DNA of 6,026 bases, taken from contig DCTG01000080.1 of NCBI GenBank assembly GCA_002329245.1, positions 1,267 to 7,292 on the forward strand, given 5' to 3'. Position numbers and translations under genes: made by a program. The DNA comes from Clostridiales bacterium UBA1446 (GTDB taxonomy: Bacteria; Bacillota; Clostridia; Oscillospirales; Oscillospiraceae). This document shows positions 1 to 4,658 of this stretch, in pieces. The notes beneath the pieces were generated by a model. That model did not search any database and had not been told where the DNA came from. It saw only the letters and a list, made by a program, of their open reading frames with translations. Each line of letters begins with the position of its first letter. Positions within the stretch are counted from its first letter, which is position 1.

Positions 1-771
1 TGGGTGCCCCGCGAAATAGCGGAAAAAAGCGGAGTGACCCAAGCGCACGGGGTGCTGGAAATCGGCCCCGGCATCGGAGCCCTGACCGTGGAGCTTGCGG
101 CCCGGGCGGGCAAGGTGGTTGCCGTGGAGCTGGACCGGGCGCTGCTTCCCCTCTTGGCGGACAACCTGTCAAAATGCCCCAATGCCGCCGTCGTTGCGGG
201 GGACATTCTGAAAACCGACCTCCGGTCTCTTGTTTCCGAGCGGTTTCAGGGTCTTAAACCCGTGGTGTGCGCGAACCTCCCGTATAATATCACAACGCCC
301 GTTTTAACTTCGCTCATCGAGGCGCGCTGTTTTGAAGATATCACCGTTATGGTGCAGCGGGAAGTTGCGCGCCGTATCTGCGCCGCGGCGGGAAGCCCGG
401 ACTACGGCGCCTTTTCCGTCTATGCGCAGTATTATACCGTGCCGGAAATACTCTTCGAGGTTCCTCCGGACTGTTTTTACCCCGTCCCCAAGATCACTTC
501 CGCGGTGCTGCGCATGACGCCGCGCAAGTCGCCCCCGGTCAAGCCCCGGGACGAGGCGTTTTTCTTTCGAACGGTCAGGGCTGCCTTTTCCCTTCGGCGG
601 AAAACCCTGTTAAACGCGCTTTCTTCTTCTTTTGCAGGCCAGATTCCCAAGGAGGTGCTGAAAGAAAAAATTGCCTGCCGTTTTCCGGGAGATATCCGGG
701 GCGAGAGGCTGGATCTGTCCGGCTTTGCCGCCCTGTCCGACGCTTTGTGGTCATACCTGCACGACCAATAA
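1..771 (+). CDS. rsmA: 16S rRNA (adenine(1518)-N(6)/adenine(1519)-N(6))-dimethyltransferase, 5'-truncated by the window
   Basis: RsmA (KsgA) uses S-adenosylmethionine to dimethylate two adjacent adenines in the 3'-terminal helix of 16S rRNA late in 30S subunit assembly; it acts in the cytoplasm. The frame is open from base 1, and 256 residues are visible. Counting from base 1, the SAM-binding motif I EIGPGIGALT is at residues 20-29, the acidic ribose-binding position lies in VVAVELD (E43), GD 67-68 is the next SAM contact, and the catalytic NLPY motif is at 92-95. FYPVPKITSAVL (159-170) and FSLRRKTLLNAL (196-207) are typical of the C-terminal part. The family is usually 260-290 residues, so roughly 25-30 N-terminal residues, including the QNF-type motif, are missing to the left. 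The GTG at 4 is therefore an internal codon and not the start. No convincing intrinsic terminator follows the stop. Identification is firm from the motifs; the true start cannot be seen. Confidence 0.96.
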   Translation, partial: WVPREIAEKSGVTQAHGVLEIGPGIGALTVELAARAGKVVAVELDRALLPLLADNLSKCPNAAVVAGDILKTDLRSLVSERFQGLKPVVCANLPYNITTPVLTSLIEARCFEDITVMVQREVARRICAAAGSPDYGAFSVYAQYYTVPEILFEVPPDCFYPVPKITSAVLRMTPRKSPPVKPRDEAFFFRTVRAAFSLRRKTLLNALSSSFAGQIPKEVLKEKIACRFPGDIRGERLDLSGFAALSDALWSYLHDQ

Positions 772-846
772 ACCTGTTTATGCATGTTTAACGGAAAACA
801 AGACGTTTTGCGGCGCCGTATCGTGATAATGCCGATTTCCTTATTC

Positions 847-878
847 TTGTTGCATTTCCCATATAATTCTTCTAAAAT
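847..878 (+). promoter_or_regulatory. Candidate sigma-A promoter(s) for pckG
   Basis: Two overlapping candidates lie in an AT-rich patch upstream of pckG. TTGCAT (850-855) and TAAAAT (873-878) are separated by 17 bases, the ideal spacing; the -10 matches 5 of 6 consensus bases, but the -35 only 3 of 6. An exact TATAAT (862-867) lies inside that spacer but has no good -35 at 16-18 bases (CCTTAT at 17). Either would give a leader of roughly 95-105 bases before the GTG start. This is pattern recognition only; transcription from the rsmA promoter could also run through. Confidence 0.45.
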
Positions 879-917
879 ATTTTTATGAGGGACCCTATCA
901 CACAACAGCTGGGGTAT

Positions 918-945
918 GCCGCAATCACGCGGCGGCCGGATTGTG
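918..945 (+). promoter_or_regulatory. GC-rich hairpin in the pckG leader
   Basis: GCCGC (918-922) pairs with GCGGC (929-933) around a six-base loop. A competing pairing of 920-926 with 939-945 (seven pairs, one G-U) shares the same 5' arm, so the two cannot form together. There is no T tract, so it is not an intrinsic terminator. It lies about 35 bases before the pckG start and leaves the ribosome binding site free. Such short GC-rich stems can arise by chance; a regulatory role is speculative and no known riboswitch class is recognised. Confidence 0.25.
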
Positions 946-967
946 CGCGGGCGGACTATGAAATCAA

Positions 968-973
968 GGGGGA
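968..973 (+). promoter_or_regulatory. Ribosome binding site that fixes the pckG GTG start
   Basis: GGGGGA, preceded by AA (966-967), lies six bases before GTG 980. The pckG frame has a TGA at 959-961, so the start must lie after it. GTG 980 is the first initiation codon in frame and the next ATG (1025) would remove conserved-length N-terminus. The nearby ATG at 975 is in another frame and reads through only a shadow frame. Confidence 0.75.
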
Positions 974-979
974 AATGCA

Positions 980-2743
980 GTGGAACCGACGAGTAATAAA
1001 ACGATCCTGCATTGGATCAACGAGATGTCCTCCCTCACGAGGCCTGAGGAAGTTGTATGGATCGACGGATCGGAGGCGCAGCTGGAGAAGCTGCGCGCAG
1101 AAGCCTGCGCGACCGGTGAAATTATCCGGCTGAACCAGGAAAAGCTGCCCGGATGCTATCTGCACCGCACGGCGGTCAACGACGTGGCCCGTGTGGAGGA
1201 TCGCACCTATATCTGTTGCAGGAACAAAGAAGATGCCGGCCCAACCAATAACTGGATGGCGCCGGCCGAAATGTATGCAAAACTGTATCGCCTGTTTGAG
1301 GGTTCCATGAAGGGGCGCACCATGTATGTGATTCCCTATTCGATGGGACCCTTGGATTCCCCTCAGGCCAGGTTCGGAATTGAACTGACCGATTCCATCT
1401 ATGTCGTTTTGAATATGGCCATCATGACCCGGGTGGGAAGCCGGGTTTTAGACCTGATCGGAGATTCCGAATATTTTGTGCGCGGTTTGCATTCCAAGGC
1501 GAAATTGGAACTGGAAAACCGTTATATCGCCCATTTTCCCGAAGACAATACGATTTTGTCCATTAACTCGGGATATGGAGGAAACGTGCTTTTAGGCAAA
1601 AAATGCTTTGCCCTCCGGATTGCTTCTTATTTGGGGAAGAACGAGGGATGGATGGCGGAGCATATGCTGATCCTCGGGATCCAGAATCCGAAGGGCGAGG
1701 TGCGGTATTTGGCCGCTGCTTTTCCCTCCGCCTGCGGGAAGACAAACCTTGCAATGTTGATTCCGCCCGAGCTCTATGCGAAAAAGGGTTGGAAAGTATG
1801 GTGCGTCGGGGATGACATTGCCTGGATCCGGATTGGGGAAGACGGGCGTCTGTGGGCCATCAATCCCGAATACGGTTTTTTTGGCGTAGCGCCGGGGACC
1901 AACCAGAAGTCGAATCCGAATGCCCTTTCCTCCACGCGGAAAAACAGCATATTCACGAATGTTGTGCAAAATTTAGAGGACAACACCGTCTGGTGGGAAG
2001 GGCTGGATAAAAATCCGCCCCGTCATGCGCTTGATTGGAAAGGGAACCCATGGGATCCCGAGAGCGGGGAAAAGGGTGCCCATCCCAACTCCCGGTTTAC
2101 GGCGCCCGCACGCAATTGTCCCTGCATTTCGCCGGAATTTGAAAATCCGAACGGCGTGCCTCTCTCGGCAATTATTTTTGGCGGCCGACGCGCCAAGACG
2201 GCGCCGCTTGTCTATCAGTCGCGCGATTGGAATCACGGTGTGTTTGTCGGTTCCGTCATGGCGTCGGAAACCACGGCAGCCGCCGCCGGCGCCGTGGGCG
2301 TAGTCCGCCGCGACCCCATGGCCATGCTTCCTTTCTGTGGTTATCATATGGGAGACTACTTCCGTCACTGGATTGAAATGGGGCAAAAGATCAAGCACAA
2401 GCCAAAGATTTTCAATGTGAACTGGTTCCGTACGGACGAGGAAGGCCAGTTCCTGTGGCCCGGCTTCGGCGACAATCTGCGAATTTTGGAATGGATTATG
2501 GCACGCTGCTCCGATGAAATCGGTGCGGAAGATTCCCCGATTGGTTATCTACCAAAGCCCGAAGATATCTGCTTAGAGGGCACGCAGGTTTCGCCTGAGA
2601 CGCTGCGGGAGCTTTTGCGTGTGGATCGGGCTCTTTGGCAGGAAGAAGCGCGCAATATCCGCGGATTCTATGAGAACTTTGGTGACCGGCTCCCCAAAGC
2701 CCTAGCCGATGAACTGGATCGGTTGGAGAGGAACCTGAAATAA
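980..2743 (+). CDS. pckG: Phosphoenolpyruvate carboxykinase (GTP-dependent)
   Basis: A cytosolic enzyme interconverting oxaloacetate plus GTP with PEP, CO2 and GDP; in gluconeogenesis it makes PEP, while in CO2-rich fermenters the related reaction can run toward oxaloacetate. The 587 residues are near the usual 590-620 for this family. Visible motifs: the substrate-binding RTAVNDVARVED segment (63-74); CCRNKEDAGPTNNW (79-92); SGYGGNVLLGKK (197-208); the P-loop FPSACGKTN (248-256) with the reactive cysteine C252; and kinase-2 motif GDDIAWIR (277-284). By alignment from memory to rat PEPCK, K208, H228 and D279 correspond to Mn ligands Lys244, His264 and Asp311, and F483, F491 and F496 to the guanine-pocket phenylalanines 517, 525 and 530, which supports GTP and not ATP use. 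The P-loop to kinase-2 spacing is four residues longer than in rat. It appears monocistronic: own candidate promoter, own terminator. All catalytic motifs are intact. Confidence 0.97.
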   Translation: MEPTSNKTILHWINEMSSLTRPEEVVWIDGSEAQLEKLRAEACATGEIIRLNQEKLPGCYLHRTAVNDVARVEDRTYICCRNKEDAGPTNNWMAPAEMYAKLYRLFEGSMKGRTMYVIPYSMGPLDSPQARFGIELTDSIYVVLNMAIMTRVGSRVLDLIGDSEYFVRGLHSKAKLELENRYIAHFPEDNTILSINSGYGGNVLLGKKCFALRIASYLGKNEGWMAEHMLILGIQNPKGEVRYLAAAFPSACGKTNLAMLIPPELYAKKGWKVWCVGDDIAWIRIGEDGRLWAINPEYGFFGVAPGTNQKSNPNALSSTRKNSIFTNVVQNLEDNTVWWEGLDKNPPRHALDWKGNPWDPESGEKGAHPNSRFTAPARNCPCISPEFENPNGVPLSAIIFGGRRAKTAPLVYQSRDWNHGVFVGSVMASETTAAAAGAVGVVRRDPMAMLPFCGYHMGDYFRHWIEMGQKIKHKPKIFNVNWFRTDEEGQFLWPGFGDNLRILEWIMARCSDEIGAEDSPIGYLPKPEDICLEGTQVSPETLRELLRVDRALWQEEARNIRGFYENFGDRLPKALADELDRLERNLK

Positions 2744-2759
2744 CCGATCCGGGCGGTTA
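2714..2759 (+). repeat. Overlapping inverted repeats across the pckG stop codon
   Basis: GGATCGGTT (2716-2724) is a perfect 9-base inverted repeat with AACCGATCC (2742-2750), extendable to 11 pairs (2714-2724 with 2742-2752, one G-U), with a 17-base loop. The right arm also belongs to a second hairpin, TAACCG (2741-2746) with CGGTTA (2754-2759), seven-base loop, so only one can form at a time. The stop codon TAA (2741-2743) lies inside both. Neither is followed by a T run, so they are not the terminator itself. They may stabilise the mRNA 3' end or be incidental. Confidence 0.5.
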
Positions 2760-2821
2760 ATACTATCCTCGTATTCTGGGCAAATGCGCAGAAACGGAAG
2801 GCCTTAGACAGAACATTTTCG

Positions 2822-2865
2822 GGGAGACCAACTCTTTGCAACCAAGGGGCTGGTCTCTCTTTTTT
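2822..2865 (+). terminator. Intrinsic (rho-independent) terminator of pckG
   Basis: The outer stem pairs GGGAGACCA (2822-2830) with TGGTCTCTC (2851-2859), nine pairs including one G-U. After a single A-C mismatch, CTCTTTG (2832-2838) pairs with CAAGGGG (2843-2849), seven pairs with two G-U, closing on a CAAC tetraloop. Six T residues follow directly (2860-2865). It begins 78 bases after the pckG stop and should separate pckG from the downstream regulator gene. Confidence 0.9.
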
Positions 2866-3000
2866 CCGGTGTTCAGCTCCCAATTGCCGTCGGAAGGGAT
2901 CCCGGTTTGCCCGTCCCGCCGCTCCATGGAAAACTCGGATTTCCGAAGATTCGCGGCGAATTCCCGCTCTTTGACTCTTCTTCTCAAGAAAAGCGGCCTG

Positions 3001-3006
3001 AGGAGG
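3001..3006 (+). promoter_or_regulatory. Perfect AGGAGG that fixes the TTG start of the LuxR-type regulator
   Basis: AGGAGG lies six bases before an in-frame TTG at 3013. Earlier in-frame candidates are weaker: ATG 2926 is preceded by a C-rich stretch with no Shine-Dalgarno match, and TTG 2836 and GTG 2869 lie in or directly against the pckG terminator. I see no convincing sigma-A promoter between 2866 and 3000: TTGACT at 2971-2976 resembles a -35, but only CGGCCT stands at the matching -10 position. Confidence 0.8.
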
Positions 3007-3012
3007 ATCTTC

Positions 3013-4263
3013 TTGGATAACTTTGAAAAACTGATCGAACAGAAAATGGAGGATCGTGATTTTTTAATCGTAATTTTCCGTATCAAAGAAGACCGGGAGA
3101 TTGCCGTCGAAAACTGCAATCGGACCTATTCGGAACTAACCGGGGTTTCAAAAGGAATATGTGCAAAGGATTTTCGTGCATTTTGCAGGTGCATGTATAC
3201 GCGAAGGATCTTGGATTTGACCGCCGCCGCGGAGGAAAAAGACGCGATTTATGAGTTTATTCAGATATGGGCCGATCGTTACTGGAGTTGCACGGTCATT
3301 CTGAACGAGGATAAAATGATCGTCTTGGGGAGGAGAATCGTCCCGCCGTTTTTTTCCTATTTGGATCAGCTCCAGGCGACGCGAATGAAACAGCTTTTTC
3401 CGGGCAGGCTGCAGTATTCCATTTTGTTGGAACATCGGGAGGGGGCGTTTTATATAGAATCCTGTTCTCCTCCAGTTGCTGACTTTTTTAAGAGTGTCGG
3501 AGTTTCGTCCATTGCCGGCCGTTGTTTTGACAGCTTGCTGAGCGAGCGAAAGCCGATGCTTTTATCCAGCGATTTGCTCCGGCTTTGTATGAAGAGCGAC
3601 TCCCCCGTCGCGATGCTGGATATGTCCCTTTCTGCCGAAGAATCCGTTCTTTATGCTTATTTTTTTCATGCGCTCCCGATCAATCATGCCGGATGCGAAA
3701 AGCTGTTTCTGGTAATCGTGCCCTTAAGCGAGCGGGAGTTTCTTTCCTTTCATAAGAAATCGGTATCCAAGTATGAGGCGATCCTGAAGGGATCTCCTTA
3801 CTGCATGGGCTTATATAAATATATGCAGGGTATCTTGATCAAAAACAAACAGCTGGAAGAATTGCTGGAACGGTTGCAGTTTTCCGGACAGGATATCCTT
3901 GCCCTGCCGTTTATCAGAGAGTGCCGGTTAAAAGAAAAGTTGGCTTTCTGCAAGCAGAAAATACTCACAAAGCTCGGAACGTATGAAGAATATATATGCT
4001 ACGCCATACCCGAAACCGAAGACGAAAGCATTATGATTGCGCTTCTCCCGGAGACCGAATCCGGCAAGCTGAGCAAATTGGCTTTGAAGCAATTATCAAA
4101 TCGGGAACGGGAAATCATAGAGTTGGTTATAGACGGCTATACCAACAAATATATCGCGAAACGTCTGCGGCTGAGCGAGGGAACGGTAAAAAAGACAATT
4201 TATAACGCGTATAAAAAGCTGAATGTGAACTCGCGGATGGAGCTGCTGAATCTTGTGAAATAA
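3013..4263 (+). CDS. LuxR-family transcriptional regulator with PAS-like N-terminal sensor
   Basis: A DNA-binding regulator of 416 residues from the TTG start. The C-terminal GerE/LuxR helix-turn-helix spans about 359-416: LSNREREIIEL (361-371), GYTNKYIAKRLRLS (375-388) and the recognition helix EGTVKKTIYNAYKKL (389-403), ending NSRMELLNL. The N-terminal part has no response-regulator receiver. Instead residues about 15-110 (LIVIFRI, then NCNRTYSELTG, then a W-containing strand) and about 132-240 (YSILLEHREGAFYIESCS to LFLVIVPLS) each look like divergent PAS folds, joined to the HTH by a helical, charged segment (about 250-355). I see no transmembrane segment or signal peptide, so it is probably a cytosolic one-component sensor; the ligand is unknown. 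An upstream in-frame extension of 59 codons is open but crosses the pckG terminator and is judged non-coding. It stands alone on its strand and converges on the small gene at 4268-4471. HTH assignment is firm; PAS assignment is moderate. Confidence 0.88.
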   Translation: MDNFEKLIEQKMEDRDFLIVIFRIKEDREIAVENCNRTYSELTGVSKGICAKDFRAFCRCMYTRRILDLTAAAEEKDAIYEFIQIWADRYWSCTVILNEDKMIVLGRRIVPPFFSYLDQLQATRMKQLFPGRLQYSILLEHREGAFYIESCSPPVADFFKSVGVSSIAGRCFDSLLSERKPMLLSSDLLRLCMKSDSPVAMLDMSLSAEESVLYAYFFHALPINHAGCEKLFLVIVPLSEREFLSFHKKSVSKYEAILKGSPYCMGLYKYMQGILIKNKQLEELLERLQFSGQDILALPFIRECRLKEKLAFCKQKILTKLGTYEEYICYAIPETEDESIMIALLPETESGKLSKLALKQLSNREREIIELVIDGYTNKYIAKRLRLSEGTVKKTIYNAYKKLNVNSRMELLNLVK

Positions 4264-4267
4264 GTAC

Positions 4268-4471
4268 CTATCCGATCCAGTCAAGAACCGCGTCTTTCAG
4301 ATGAATGGTGCTCAGCTCGGTTTTATTGCATAAATCTACGAACATTAATACAAAACAGCGGTCGGTCGATATGTCCTCGATGAGCAGCTCCCCCTTTTGA
4401 ATCCCATAAGAAGTATATTGTCCAATATCCTCCTCAAAATAAGTACCGGTGATTAACTTATATTTATCCAT
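4268..4471 (-). CDS. Small DUF6514-like protein of unknown function
   Basis: A 67-residue acidic protein with no signal peptide, membrane helix or cysteine motif. Recognisable elements are YTSYGIQ (19-25), IEDISTDRCFV (31-41), LCNKTELSTIHLKDAVLDWIG at the C-terminus. The pattern 'YGI ... I-DIS-D ... L--LCN---LS-IHL-D-V-D' matches what I remember of the DUF6514 family of short Clostridia proteins; I cannot check this, and no function is known. Coding is supported by a good ribosome binding site on the minus strand, AGGAGAG (4487-4481), nine bases before the ATG, and by an exact TATAAT further upstream (4525-4520). The gene converges on the LuxR-type regulator with only four bases between stop codons, and diverges from the flavin-Rieske gene. 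The protein is slightly shorter than I would expect for the family, but both ends look natural. Confidence 0.8.
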   Translation of the reverse strand: MDKYKLITGTYFEEDIGQYTSYGIQKGELLIEDISTDRCFVLMFVDLCNKTELSTIHLKDAVLDWIG

Positions 4472-4492
4472 CGATCAACTCTCTCCTGCCAT

Positions 4493-4560
4493 CCAAAATT
4501 TGGTACCCCCATAATGGGAATTATACATGGATTGAATTCAATGAAACATACCAAAATGGT
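4493..4560. repeat. Cluster of short dyad symmetries in the divergent intergenic region (candidate operators)
   Basis: Four short inverted repeats lie within 68 bases: CCAAA-A-TTTGG (4493-4503), CCCAT-A-ATGGG (4508-4518), the perfect 12-base palindrome ATTGAATTCAAT (4531-4542) and ACCA-AAA-TGGT (4550-4560). CCAAAAT occurs in two of them (4493 and 4551), and ATACCAA is repeated at 4548 and 4592. The second overlaps the predicted start of the minus-strand transcript and the third lies between its -35 and -10. AT-rich DNA yields some dyads by chance, and I recognise no known regulator consensus. Confidence 0.4.
4520..4548 (-). promoter_or_regulatory. Candidate promoter of the small DUF6514-like gene
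   Basis: On the minus strand an exact TATAAT (4525-4520) would start transcription near 4513, giving a leader of about 40 bases that contains the AGGAGAG site. The -35 at 17 bases is poor (TGTTTC, 4548-4543), suggesting weak or activator-dependent initiation. A perfect palindrome lies within the spacer. Confidence 0.45.
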
Positions 4561-4581
4561 TTATACAATATTTTGCAATTG

Positions 4582-4612
4582 TTGATAAAAAATACCAATA
4601 TTTAGTCATATT
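4582..4612 (+). promoter_or_regulatory. Weak candidate promoter for the flavin-Rieske gene
   Basis: TTGATA (4582-4587) and CATATT (4607-4612) are separated by 19 bases, a long spacing, and match 4 of 6 consensus bases each. An alternative is TTGCAA (4573-4578) with CAATAT (4596-4601) at 17 bases, with a worse -10. The surrounding sequence (4561-4624) is very AT-rich, as expected upstream of a promoter, but no hexamer pair is convincing. Confidence 0.25.
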
Positions 4613-4642
4613 GCATTAAAAATTTGGGCATCCTGTTGTAAA

Positions 4643-4650
4643 GAGGAGGG
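4643..4650 (+). promoter_or_regulatory. Ribosome binding site of the flavin-Rieske gene
   Basis: GAGGAGGG lies eight bases before ATG 4659. The ATG at 4651 abuts the site and encodes only Met-Ala-Gln before a TGA that overlaps the ATG 4659, so 4659 is the start. Confidence 0.85.
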
Positions 4651-4658
4651 ATGGCCCA

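Noticed and set aside
791..812. AAAAC-AAGAC-GTTTT inverted repeat (796-810) as an rsmA terminator
   Set aside because: Only five A/T-rich pairs and no T tract after the stem, so it would be a weak hairpin and not a convincing intrinsic terminator.
477..905. 142-codon minus-strand frame over the end of rsmA and the pckG promoter region
   Set aside because: It is antisense to the conserved rsmA C-terminus, has low-complexity basic composition and no family resemblance; a shadow frame.
885..1133. 82-codon plus-strand frame starting in the pckG leader (possible upstream peptide)
   Set aside because: The ATG at 885 has no Shine-Dalgarno sequence, the frame runs far into pckG in the wrong frame, and the product is arginine-rich without any pattern.
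1592..2398. Two long minus-strand frames inside pckG (1592-1969 and 1973-2398)
   Set aside because: Both are fully antisense to highly conserved pckG motifs, and their translations show no recognisable domain.
2763..3119. 118-codon minus-strand frame across the pckG terminator and regulator start
   Set aside because: Serine- and arginine-rich antisense product crossing a strong terminator; no ribosome binding site noted and no resemblance to a family.
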